From contig NZ_SBKN01000002.1 in assembly GCF_004122105.1 (NCBI RefSeq), forward strand, positions 186,001 through 250,000: a stretch of DNA of 64,000 nucleotides. Reading direction: 5' to 3'. The notes beneath the pieces are model-generated. The model had not been told where the DNA came from. It searched no databases and saw only the letters and a list, made by a program, of their open reading frames with translations. Positions 49,474 through 57,985 of the stretch are shown here, in pieces. The stretch's first letter is position 1. Every line of letters starts with the position of its first letter. Both the position numbers and the translations under genes were made by a program. The stretch comes from Flavobacterium stagni (GTDB lineage: Bacteria > Bacteroidota > Bacteroidia > Flavobacteriales > Flavobacteriaceae).

Positions 49474-51132
49474 TTATACGTGTTGAAGTTTGATTTTGAA
49501 GTAGATTTCTGTGCCTTCTTCGGGCGAACTTTTAATTAAAAAATTGCCTTCCATTTTACTGATTATCTCACGACAAATATGAATGCCTAGTCCGGTGCTA
49601 AGTTGGTTGATTTTGATTTGATGATCATCGTAAAATTGCGCATTTAATAAGGATTGAAGTAATGATTTGTGCATCCCCGAACCGTTATCACTTATAAATA
49701 CCCTTAACCAAGATTCATGGCTATTGATTTCTTTTACCGATGAAACGACACGGATAGTGCCATTTTCCGTAAATCGTATCGCATTTCCTATCAGGTTAAA
49801 AAAGAGCTGGCCCATTTTTACTTGATCCGCAAGGACGTGCCTATTTTTTGGAATTCTCAAATCAGCAACTAGCGTATTCCCTTTATTTTCAGCCAAAGGA
49901 ATCAAGGATTTGCACATCATGACAATTTCATGTTCAAGCAAAAATGGAACAGGTTCCAATGCGAAGACTTCCTTTTCATTGCGCAAGGCATTTAAAATTT
50001 GATTGGTTAGCACCAACAATGAATTGGCGTTGTATTGAATGGAAGAAAAGGTTTCCTTTATTTCTGGATCGTCAAGGGTCCGACTCACACTTTTGCTATA
50101 CAAAACAATACTGCCCAATGGAGAGCGCACTTCATGGCTCAATAAACTGATGATTTTATTTTTAAAATTGAGATTTTCTTGAATTTGTTTTCGTGCGGCA
50201 TCAATTCGTACTTGGTATTTAAAGGCCAGTATTGTATAACGGTAAAGGATTAGTGAAATAAGTATTGACAATACGATTAAACTAATGATTAAATAGTTTT
50301 GAACCGCTTCATTGCGGCGGTCTAAAGCAATAATGATGTTGTTTTTTTGGTCAATCAATCGGCTAATATCTTTTTCAAAGTCGATGAGAAAGTCCAAACT
50401 CATGGCGGTTAATACTTTTTGACTCACCTTATCTTTTAAATTAGAATCAGATGTAAAACCAGTCGCTAAGGACGCTTTAAGTTCCGCATCATAATGCTTA
50501 ATTGTCTCGTTTAAAATCCGTTCCATCTGTTCTTTAATGGTACCATAACGAATGCCATTCTGCCCGCGATAACTGATGATGATTTTTAATTGTTCTTTTT
50601 GAACATTGATTTTCCCACTGAGTGCATCTCCTAAACGTGCCAATAGCCCTTTTTTCCTGACTTTATCTTTGGTGATGATGGAATCAACTTTGATGCTTTC
50701 CGTTATTTCTTTGTAGTCAAAAGGCTTTATTTCGGGTTGTTTTTTTTTGTTTTCAATTTTTTGGATAAAAGCGTTTAATTTAACTGCGGATTCGGGAGCT
50801 TTCAAGTCGGGAAATTGACGGTACAAATTATGCATTTGCGTCAGCTTATCCTTCAATGCAATTAGTGTGTTTTGATTGTTTTGAGAAGCAGCTTGATTCG
50901 GCTTTTGATGGATGTTTAATTGCTCCAAAAACGAATTGGATAGTTCAGAAAAATCATGAAGTTCGGCAATCTTTTTATATTCTTTAGAGCGTTTCGTTTC
51001 ATTACTTTTTTCAATCGCCCAAAAAATGACCACCATAATTTGCAATACAATGACACAAATTAAGAGTCCGAAATGAATTGTTTTGCGTTTGGTATTGAAT
51101 AATTGGGATAACGACAACCAATGTTTTTTCAT
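49474..51132 (-). CDS. Sensor histidine kinase (partner of the LuxR-type regulator)
   Basis: 552 residues. Membrane segments at about 20-40 and 280-297 enclose a 240-residue periplasmic region. That region is rich in Lys and long helices (KKQPEIKPFDYKEITESIKVDS), with no recognised sensor fold. The H-box IISLLSHEVRSPLGSI gives phosphoacceptor His333. The N-box is LFFNLIGNAIRFT, G1 is DNGSGM and G2 is LSTGLGIHICREII. No clear F-box follows G1. It precedes the response regulator gene by two bases. Confidence 0.93.
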   Translation of the reverse strand: MKKHWLSLSQLFNTKRKTIHFGLLICVIVLQIMVVIFWAIEKSNETKRSKEYKKIAELHDFSELSNSFLEQLNIHQKPNQAASQNNQNTLIALKDKLTQMHNLYRQFPDLKAPESAVKLNAFIQKIENKKKQPEIKPFDYKEITESIKVDSIITKDKVRKKGLLARLGDALSGKINVQKEQLKIIISYRGQNGIRYGTIKEQMERILNETIKHYDAELKASLATGFTSDSNLKDKVSQKVLTAMSLDFLIDFEKDISRLIDQKNNIIIALDRRNEAVQNYLIISLIVLSILISLILYRYTILAFKYQVRIDAARKQIQENLNFKNKIISLLSHEVRSPLGSIVLYSKSVSRTLDDPEIKETFSSIQYNANSLLVLTNQILNALRNEKEVFALEPVPFLLEHEIVMMCKSLIPLAENKGNTLVADLRIPKNRHVLADQVKMGQLFFNLIGNAIRFTENGTIRVVSSVKEINSHESWLRVFISDNGSGMHKSLLQSLLNAQFYDDHQIKINQLSTGLGIHICREIISKMEGNFLIKSSPEEGTEIYFKIKLQHV

Positions 51133-51429
51133 TCAAGTAAGTTTGTTTAGAGTGCTTTTCAATTGTGCTGCAAAGGTATTGTCCTTGCGAACATTTTTTG
51201 TAGAACAGAGGAAGAAATTTCTGTAGAATTAGTTCGATTTCAAAATTTTGAAAGAATACAACTTTGATTTTTCAAGGATAGAATAGTGTTTAATTAAATA
51301 ATGCATTAGTAATAATTCTACGTGACTTGCCTTCAAGTTCTACAGTTTTTTATTCAAAACTCTTTTAGTTTTACCTCCGAAAATTCTAGGATTTCTCCTC
51401 TGAATTAAAACTCCAAATGTACTAGATAA
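51133..51429. other. Divergent region with mirrored GTAGAAY/RTTCTAC motifs
   Basis: 297 bases between the kinase and the two-TM gene at 51430. GTAGAAC (51200-51206) and GTAGAAT (51223-51229) lie on the left, ATTCTAC (51315-51321) and GTTCTAC (51337-51343) on the right. The outer pair is complementary, and so is the inner pair, with 22-23 bases between the starts within each side. This could be binding sites for the adjacent LuxR-type regulator. I see no gene here. Confidence 0.4.
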
Positions 51430-51807
51430 ATGATGGGTATCATTGAGAATGATTATGTGTTTTTAAATGGGAAATCATTTCCGGTTGCACAAGTGATTGC
51501 TATGGAAATTGCGTTAGAAGTTGACTTTAGATATAATGTGCTGTTGTTCTTTTTGGGTGTTTTAGTTGGATATAGTAGTATCTATTTAGTGGATGTTGAA
51601 GTGTTATTTTACGGCGCAATCATAATGACTATAGGATTGCTCATGTTTTCTGTACTATACACCCGAATTCGAAAAGTATTGAAAGTGCACATTTTGAATG
51701 GCGGCACATTCCATTTTCGAATCAAAGAGCGAGAAGTGGAAAAAGCAAAATTGTTAATCGATAAATTTAGAAAACTCAAGTTGGTAAAGAATACTACGGT
51801 GCTTTAG
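51430..51807 (+). CDS. Two-TM protein, built like the product at 48154
   Basis: 125 residues; the ATG at 51433 is also possible. An N-terminal strand-rich part (IENDYVFLNGKSFPVAQVIAMEIALEVDF) is followed by two membrane segments (about residues 36-55 and 60-78) and a soluble tail with beta strands and a helix (VLKVHILNGGTFHFRIKEREVEKAKLLIDKFRKL). The layout matches the product encoded at 48154-48606. The two genes flank the two-component system on either side. Function unknown. A terminator follows. Confidence 0.7.
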   Translation: MMGIIENDYVFLNGKSFPVAQVIAMEIALEVDFRYNVLLFFLGVLVGYSSIYLVDVEVLFYGAIIMTIGLLMFSVLYTRIRKVLKVHILNGGTFHFRIKEREVEKAKLLIDKFRKLKLVKNTTVL

Positions 51808-51821
51808 TAGTTGTTTTTGTT

Positions 51822-51858
51822 GAAAAAAGAAGCCTGCATGAATTTGCAGGCTTTTTTT
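51822..51858. terminator. Bidirectional terminator between two-TM gene and tmRNA
   Basis: AAGCCTGCA (51830-51838) pairs with TGCAGGCTT (51845-51853) around a 6-base loop. A T-tract follows rightward, and on the other strand TTCTTTTTTC follows the tmRNA end. Confidence 0.92.
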
Positions 51859-51859
51859 G

Positions 51860-52254
51860 TGGAGACGCCGAGAATCGAACTCGGGTCCAAACAAGCAATC
51901 GAATAGCTTTCTACACGTTTAGTTCTTGATTGGATTTTCGTCAAAGAGCAAGGCCAAGAACAGCCACTCTTTGCTTAGCTTAATCAGTGTCAGAAAGGAT
52001 TTAAAGCATTACCTTTCCTAGGTTTACTTTTACGGTTCACCTTGACCAACCGCCATAAACCAAGGCTTTTGAGGTGAATCTAGCTTCTCGTCCTTGACGA
52101 GACTAGGCAAATCGTACTAAACTTCGGATTAAGCAGCTAAAGCGTAATTATTTTCGCCGTTTATAAGTGTGTACCTTTGGATTAGCGAGCAAAAAGTACA
52201 ATGCTCGACGTGCTTACTATTTAATTCCACTCGCTGTCAAAACCAGTCGTCCCC
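51860..52254 (-). ncRNA. ssrA: Transfer-messenger RNA (tmRNA, ssrA)
   Basis: A 395-nt RNA on the minus strand. The 5' end GGGGACGACTGGTTTTGACAG pairs with the 3' end CGTCTCC to form the tRNA-like acceptor stem (seven pairs with one G-U). A T-arm with GTTCGATTC precedes it. CCA is not encoded after the discriminator A, so it must be added. The tag reading frame lies at 52129-52158 and encodes GENNYALAA, followed by TAA. With the resume Ala the tag is AGENNYALAA, of Bacteroidota type. The tmRNA with SmpB frees stalled ribosomes and marks the partial protein for proteolysis. A clear promoter lies at 52279-52310. Confidence 0.97.
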
Positions 52255-52278
52255 TGGAATTTTCCCTAATAAGGAGGG

Positions 52279-52310
52279 CAAATGTAGGTAAAATCAATGA
52301 AATCAAAAAA
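52279..52310 (-). promoter_or_regulatory. Promoter of the tmRNA gene
   Basis: On the minus strand, TTTTTTG ending at 52304, 17 bases, then TACATTTG (52286-52279), a full TAnnTTTG match. The start point would be about 17 bases before the mature 5' end, allowing for a short processed leader. It lies one base past the stop codon of the serine hydrolase gene. Confidence 0.75.
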
Positions 52311-52311
52311 C

Positions 52312-53502
52312 TTATTCCCCATTGGAAACCGTGTCACCCAAAGCAAAGGGATAATCCCCAAATAAGGCAGAAAGGTTTTTTAGTTGATAGGTTTTTTTGG
52401 TGTATTTATTCGATAAGGCAATGATTACCGTATTTTCATGGCGCAAAGTGATATAACTCGATGTATTTCCGTGCCACCAGCCGTTGTGATAATACAATTT
52501 TTTACCGTTTTTCCACTCGCGCAATCGGATACCCAATCCGTAATTTTTCTCGCCCTTAGATTCATAACTGTAACCTTTGTACACTTGATCCAACAAGTCT
52601 TTGCTTAGAAAGTCGGGCGAATTTCGGGCCAAATCAAATTTTAATAAATCCCTTGGTGTAGAATAAATATTTTTATCACCGTACACTGCATCCAAAAAGT
52701 CAAAACCGTATTTCACGTAATTGTATTTATAAGAAGGAGTCGCTTTATCTTTGGGACTATCTTCATCAAAAACATAGGTATTGGTCATGCCTAGTGGATC
52801 AAAAATAATTTCCTTCATGGCATCGCGGTATTTTTTACCGGTCACTTTTTCGATCACCAAGGCCAACATGGCGTAATTGGTGTTGTTGTAACTAAAATGC
52901 GTGTCCGTTTTGGTTTCCAACGGGATTTTCTTGGTCATAATGACATTTAATAAATCCTGGTTGGTCAAGGTTTTTTTGCGGCCCCAAATTTTTGCATCAT
53001 CACAGAAGTAATTGTATTTCTTCATGCCACTGCGGTGATTCAAAAGGGTGCGAACCGTCACTTCAGTGTAAGGAAATCCGGGAAAAAGCGTGGTTAGTTT
53101 TTGATCCAATTCCAATTTTTTCGCATCAATCAACTTTAAAATGGCTGATGCTGTCAGTACTTTTGAAACGGAAGCAATGTGAAGCGGTGTATTTTCTGAA
53201 TTGAGCAGGTTATGTTCTTTGTCGGCATAGCCTTCGTAGCGCTCATAGATGATTTCCCCATTTTTGGCTACTAAAAAACAAATGTTTTCAAAGTTGTTGT
53301 TGAAGAACTTTTTAATGTATTTTTCAATTTCATTCTTCTTAGCATTCTTATACGATTCTTCCAATTTAGGTAATGAATCTTGGGGAGGAAGCATGGCGTA
53401 TTCAGGGCCATTATACTCTTTTTTCTGTCCGCCCGATTTGTGGCAACCCACAAACATGAGTGCGGTAATGAGCGTTATATAGAAGTAATTATTTCGGGTC
53501 AT
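52312..53502 (-). CDS. Serine hydrolase/beta-lactamase-like lipoprotein (class C fold)
   Basis: 396 residues. A lipobox ends at Cys20 (MFVGC), so it is a lipoprotein. The class C beta-lactamase/penicillin-binding fold is shown by SVSK (Ser111, Lys114), the YNN motif in THFSYNNTNYAML and the late HNGWWHG in place of the KTG box. It is likely an esterase or peptidase acting on peptidoglycan or D-amino substrates rather than a true lactamase. It lies upstream of the tmRNA on the same strand, but the tmRNA has its own promoter. Confidence 0.92.
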   Translation of the reverse strand: MTRNNYFYITLITALMFVGCHKSGGQKKEYNGPEYAMLPPQDSLPKLEESYKNAKKNEIEKYIKKFFNNNFENICFLVAKNGEIIYERYEGYADKEHNLLNSENTPLHIASVSKVLTASAILKLIDAKKLELDQKLTTLFPGFPYTEVTVRTLLNHRSGMKKYNYFCDDAKIWGRKKTLTNQDLLNVIMTKKIPLETKTDTHFSYNNTNYAMLALVIEKVTGKKYRDAMKEIIFDPLGMTNTYVFDEDSPKDKATPSYKYNYVKYGFDFLDAVYGDKNIYSTPRDLLKFDLARNSPDFLSKDLLDQVYKGYSYESKGEKNYGLGIRLREWKNGKKLYYHNGWWHGNTSSYITLRHENTVIIALSNKYTKKTYQLKNLSALFGDYPFALGDTVSNGE

Positions 53503-53646
53503 GGGTTAGTCGTAAAAAAACAAATATAGAAAGTCAGTTCCCTATTTTTTTACCCAAAAAATTGAAAAAATAACAAAATTATTAACAGCGTATCCCAAGC
53601 ATCTGACCCTGAGGTGACAACCGTGTGGTGAATTTCGACCAAAAGT

Positions 53647-53677
53647 TTTGAAATCGTTTTCGTTACCCGTACTTTTG
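53647..53677 (+). promoter_or_regulatory. Promoter of the NAD(P)-dependent oxidoreductase gene
   Basis: TTTG at 53647-53650, 19 bases, then TACTTTTG at 53670-53677: full matches at standard spacing, giving a leader of about 25 bases before the ATG at 53709. Confidence 0.65.
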
Positions 53678-53708
53678 GACGCATTTTAAAATAAAAGCAA
53701 GAATTATC

Positions 53709-54911
53709 ATGATTTTTGGAGTAGTCAAAGAACGAAAAAATCCGCCCGATCGCCGTGTGGTTTTTACCCCCGAAGAATTAGTGCGTTTACAAAACGAACA
53801 TCCTGAAGCCAAAGTAAAAGTGGAATCTTCCGACATTCGTGTGTTTCCAGATGAAGCGTATGCCAATTTGGGTATTGATGTCGTAACCGATATGCAGGAT
53901 TGCGATGTGTTATTTGGGGTAAAAGAAATTCCGGTAGATGCTTTGATTCCCAATAAAAAGTATTTTTTCTTTTCCCATACCATAAAAAAACAACCCTACA
54001 ATCGTAAGTTGTTGCAAGCGATTTTAGCCAAAAACATCGAATTGTACGATCACGAAACCATCGTGGATGCCAACAACAGACGCTTGATTGGTTTTGGTCG
54101 TTATGCCGGATTAGTTGGGGCTTACAATGGGTTCCGCGGATTTGGAATTAAATACGAATTGTTCAATTTACCGAAGGCAGAAACCTTACATTCGAAAGAA
54201 GATTTAATTGCCCGATTAAAGCGTCAGACGTTACCTAATATTAAGGTTGTATTGACGGGTCATGGTAAAGTAGGGATGGGAGCCAAGGAAATTTTGGATG
54301 GCATGAAAATGAAACAAGTTTCCCTTGAAGATTACCTCACCAAAACCTACACCCAACCGGTTTATACCCAAATCGATGTTTTGGATTATAATAAACGTAT
54401 TGATGGACAAGTAAAAGATAATAAAGATTTTTACACTCATCCTGAAGCTTATACTTCCGATTTTGAACGGTTTACCAAAGTAAGTGATGTGTTTATTGCC
54501 GGACATTTTCACGGTAATGGCGCTCCGGATATTTTAACACAAGACATGTTAAAAGCTCCCGATTGTAAAATAAAAGTTGTCGCTGACATCTCCTGTGATG
54601 TGGATGGCCCGGTAGCGTGTACCGTTCGCGCAACCACCATTGCAGAACCTTTCATGGGGTATTTACCCAACGAACACAAAGAAGTACCTTATACCCATCC
54701 CGGTTCTATAATGGTGATGTCTGTGGATAATTTACCCTGTGAATTGCCCAAAGACGCTAGTGAAGGATTTGGAGAAATGTTTATGGAACATGTCATTCCA
54801 GCCTTTTTTAACGGCGATAAAGACGGCATCTTACAACGGGCGAAGATGACCGAGGGTGGAAAACTCACCCCGCGATTTGCGTATCTTCAAGATTATGTTG
54901 ATGAAAAATAA
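53709..54911 (+). CDS. NAD(P)-dependent oxidoreductase (LYS1/alanine dehydrogenase-like)
   Basis: 400 residues, cytosolic. The start IFGVVKERKNPPDRRVVFTPEEL matches the N-terminal alanine dehydrogenase/transhydrogenase fold. The central VVLTGHGKVGMGAKEILDGM is a Rossmann dinucleotide-binding loop (GxGxxG). Other landmarks are VVADISCDVDGPVACTVRATTIAEPFMGY and DNLPCELPKDASEGFG, seen in the LYS1/saccharopine dehydrogenase family. It could oxidise an amino acid or reduce an imine, but substrate cannot be told. It stands alone with its own promoter and terminator. Confidence 0.9.
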   Translation: MIFGVVKERKNPPDRRVVFTPEELVRLQNEHPEAKVKVESSDIRVFPDEAYANLGIDVVTDMQDCDVLFGVKEIPVDALIPNKKYFFFSHTIKKQPYNRKLLQAILAKNIELYDHETIVDANNRRLIGFGRYAGLVGAYNGFRGFGIKYELFNLPKAETLHSKEDLIARLKRQTLPNIKVVLTGHGKVGMGAKEILDGMKMKQVSLEDYLTKTYTQPVYTQIDVLDYNKRIDGQVKDNKDFYTHPEAYTSDFERFTKVSDVFIAGHFHGNGAPDILTQDMLKAPDCKIKVVADISCDVDGPVACTVRATTIAEPFMGYLPNEHKEVPYTHPGSIMVMSVDNLPCELPKDASEGFGEMFMEHVIPAFFNGDKDGILQRAKMTEGGKLTPRFAYLQDYVDEK

Positions 54912-54915
54912 AAGG

Positions 54916-54946
54916 AATCCCGGCCGCGTGTCGGGATTTTTTTTGT
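54916..54946 (+). terminator. Terminator after the oxidoreductase gene
   Basis: AATCCCG (54916-54922), a 9-base loop, CGGGATT (54932-54938), then a run of T. Confidence 0.85.
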
Positions 54947-54981
54947 CAAAATAGTTATATTTAGACACACAAATAAGTATC

Positions 54982-57717
54982 ATGAAACTACGTTTTTTCC
55001 TACTGGGATTCCTTTTTATTGTTGCCCCGACTTTTGGGCAACAGGTTTTACCTTTTGTGGAAAATTTTAATAAATCCGATTATCAAGGTGATAATCAGGT
55101 ATGGAATGTAACGCAAGGAGAAGATCATGCGTTGTATTTTGCCAATAACCACAATTTAGTACGGTACAATGGTGTGCAATGGGATAAATTTCAATTGCCG
55201 AATAAAACAATTATCCGATCGGTTTATGCAGATGGGAAGCGAATTTATTCAGGGTCGTATAACGAATTTGGGTATTGGGAAAGAAAGCAAGGAAAAATGC
55301 ACTACCATTCGTTGTCAGCTCGTAAAAAATTATTCTTAGGAAATTCAGTGAATGAAGAGATTTGGAAAATATTCAAGTTCAAAGAAGTAATTTACTTTCA
55401 ATCGTTCAATCAATTGTATGCTTTAAATGGAATTAGTGTACGTAAAATTGATTTGCCAGGTCAAATTTCTTATTGTTTTCCCATCGATTCTAGAATGTAT
55501 ATTGCTACGGTGAATAATGGCGTCTACTCGTTTGATGGAGTTACTATGCAACCGCAAAAACAATGGTCCATTTTAGAAAATAAAATTATTCACGGAATAG
55601 AACGATTGAATAATCAATTGTATTTTTTTACCCGAAATCATGGTGTTTTTGTAGCTAATAATTCGTCTATTACACCTTGGAATCATGCATTAAATCTACA
55701 ATTACAATCGGAATTAATCAACTCTGCTAAAATGATTGACTCGCATCGATTGGCTATCGGTACAGCATTCAAAGGGGTATATATTGTTGATCTACAAAAC
55801 CAAACGTTTACCAATATCAACCGAAATAATGCCTTAAAGAACAATTCGATTTTATCCATTTGTTTGGATAATGAAAAAGACCTTTGGTTGGGTATGGATA
55901 ATGGAATTGCGCACATAGAGATCAACTCGCCATTTCTTACCTACAATGACACTAGTGGTGTTTTGGGAACCGTATATGCCATTGCACCTTTTGAAAACGG
56001 CTATTTATTAGGGTCTAATCATGGATTGTTTCGGTATCAAAATAACGTATTACAATTAGTGAAAGGCTCTCAAGGGCAAGTTTGGCAAATTGATAAAATA
56101 GGGGCCAATTATGTTATTGGTCATAACGATGGGACGTTTACTTATTCAGCTGGAAATTTTGCCAAATTGAGTCCGGTCACGGGTGGATGGAAATTGTATA
56201 AAAGTCCGTTTGGGGATGGATATTACCAAGCCAACTATTCAGGGATTGCTCTATATGATTCGCATTTACAGTACCAAGGAAAACTCGATAAAATTCAAAA
56301 ACCGATTCGAAACGTAATTCAAATAAGTCCTGATGAATTGTATGCGGTAGATAATTACAAAAGTCTTTATAAGATTTTATTAGAGCAGGGAAAAGTAAGC
56401 CAAGTGATCAATATCACGGCATTGAATAAGATAAAAAACGATTTTAATGTCCGGTTGTTTGAATTCAAAGGTTCACCCTTTTTTTACTTAAATAATCAAT
56501 GGTATACGATAAATCAAGTAACCAATAAATTGGAATCCAACGCTTTATTTAATTCTAATTTTAAGGCGATAACCTCGTGCACATCCATTGATGATGATCA
56601 TTTTTTGATTGGGAAAAATGGATTGTTGTTTGTCATCACATTTGAAAATAATCAATTCAAATGGCAATTGATTCCGAAGAAATATTACCAAGGAAAAAAT
56701 AGTGCAGAAGATACTCAGGTAGTGAAGCAAGGGAATAAATTAATCATCAATTTAGATGACGGATTTTTTATTTATGATTATTTGGCCCATCGAAAACCCA
56801 TCCAACAATATCCCATTGAAGGATATTATAACCATTCTTTAATTGATGATGCAACAACCATTCAATTTAATCAAACGGTTGATATAAACATTTTAACACC
56901 TTATTTTGGGTTTAATCGTGAAGATCTGTTTTATAAATTAAATGAGGAAGGGGAGTATAAGTCAGCCGACGGAGGCCATATCACTTTAAATAATTTGCAT
57001 TCCGGAACACAGGAAATCCGAATTTATAAGCGACAAGGAGCCAACTTCCAGCAAGTGGGGTATTATTCGTTTCAAGTGGCCAAACCTTGGTATTTTTCAG
57101 TTTGGATGATTTTGGTCTATTTGATTTTAATTTCGGGTGGATTGTTCTTGTACTACCGATGGAACAAAGTGCGCTATATTGAAAAACTTCGTTTGAAAGA
57201 GGAAGAAATGCGCCACCAACAAGTCGTTTACCAATTGGAATTGGATGCAGACAATAAGTTAAAGATTCAAGAATACGAAAAGAGTATTTTGGAAATTCAA
57301 GTACAGAAAAAAGCATCGGAAGTAGCTGGAAAGTCGCTTTCCATTGCCAAACAATCTGAAATGATTGATTCAATTCTAAAGCTTTTGGAGAAAGAAAATG
57401 ATTTGGATTCCTTAAAAAGTAACATCAAAAAAGTAATCAAGTTAAATTCCATCAATAAAAAAGAATGGGAAACTTTTGAGAATAACCTATACAAGAGCCA
57501 TGAAGATTTTGTAAAACGATTAACGGCTCATTGTGACAAACTTACTTCCAAAGACATCAAATTGTGTATTTACCTTAAAATGAGTTTATCTTCTAAAGAA
57601 ATAGCTCCTTTGATGAATATTTCTTTTCGTGGAGTAGAATTACATCGGTACCGACTACGGAAAAAATTGAACTTAGCGTCAGATACAAGTTTGTCTAGTT
57701 TTATAAATACGTTATAA
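54982..57717 (+). CDS. Propeller-sensor transcriptional regulator (Y_Y_Y, TM, LuxR-type HTH)
   Basis: 911 residues. A signal peptide ends near TFGQQ. Residues about 25-620 are repeated beta-propeller blades (EDHALYFANNHNLVRYN, DNEKDLWLGMDNGIAHIEI), next is a Y_Y_Y-type region (KLNEEGEYKSADGGHITLNNLHSGTQEIRIYKRQG), a membrane segment at about 705-725, a coiled linker, and a C-terminal LuxR-like helix-turn-helix (SSKEIAPLMNISFRGVELHRYRLRKKLNL). The protein has no kinase domain, so it acts as a one-component, membrane-tethered sensor. It precedes the SusC/SusD genes of a polysaccharide utilization locus and very probably controls them on sensing an oligosaccharide in the periplasm. Confidence 0.92.
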   Translation: MKLRFFLLGFLFIVAPTFGQQVLPFVENFNKSDYQGDNQVWNVTQGEDHALYFANNHNLVRYNGVQWDKFQLPNKTIIRSVYADGKRIYSGSYNEFGYWERKQGKMHYHSLSARKKLFLGNSVNEEIWKIFKFKEVIYFQSFNQLYALNGISVRKIDLPGQISYCFPIDSRMYIATVNNGVYSFDGVTMQPQKQWSILENKIIHGIERLNNQLYFFTRNHGVFVANNSSITPWNHALNLQLQSELINSAKMIDSHRLAIGTAFKGVYIVDLQNQTFTNINRNNALKNNSILSICLDNEKDLWLGMDNGIAHIEINSPFLTYNDTSGVLGTVYAIAPFENGYLLGSNHGLFRYQNNVLQLVKGSQGQVWQIDKIGANYVIGHNDGTFTYSAGNFAKLSPVTGGWKLYKSPFGDGYYQANYSGIALYDSHLQYQGKLDKIQKPIRNVIQISPDELYAVDNYKSLYKILLEQGKVSQVINITALNKIKNDFNVRLFEFKGSPFFYLNNQWYTINQVTNKLESNALFNSNFKAITSCTSIDDDHFLIGKNGLLFVITFENNQFKWQLIPKKYYQGKNSAEDTQVVKQGNKLIINLDDGFFIYDYLAHRKPIQQYPIEGYYNHSLIDDATTIQFNQTVDINILTPYFGFNREDLFYKLNEEGEYKSADGGHITLNNLHSGTQEIRIYKRQGANFQQVGYYSFQVAKPWYFSVWMILVYLILISGGLFLYYRWNKVRYIEKLRLKEEEMRHQQVVYQLELDADNKLKIQEYEKSILEIQVQKKASEVAGKSLSIAKQSEMIDSILKLLEKENDLDSLKSNIKKVIKLNSINKKEWETFENNLYKSHEDFVKRLTAHCDKLTSKDIKLCIYLKMSLSSKEIAPLMNISFRGVELHRYRLRKKLNLASDTSLSSFINTL

Positions 57718-57985
57718 TTGGATTGAAAAAATGAGGGGTTAGTAAATTAATCCCTATTTTTTTATCAATTAGTCACTTCAATTTACTGCATCACAACTAC
57801 ATCATTTGGGTTTTTATATGAGAGGTATTTTATTTTTAATTAACATTTTAAATAATTGAAAATAAATAAATTAAAATTTATTTATCAAAAAATGATGTAG
57901 TAATGTAGTGTGCTTTATCAACACAACTATAACGTTGTAATACCTAAATTCGTTGTCAATTAACCTTAAAACAACAAAATAGAGT
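57718..57985 (+). promoter_or_regulatory. susC upstream region with a 12-bp inverted repeat
   Basis: ACTACATCATTT (57796-57807) has a perfect inverted copy, AAATGATGTAGT (57890-57901), 82 bases apart. The core ATGTAGT is also repeated directly at 57895-57901 and 57903-57909 (period 8). These are natural candidate sites for the regulator encoded just upstream. No TAnnTTTG element is convincing here, as expected for an activator-dependent promoter. Confidence 0.55.
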
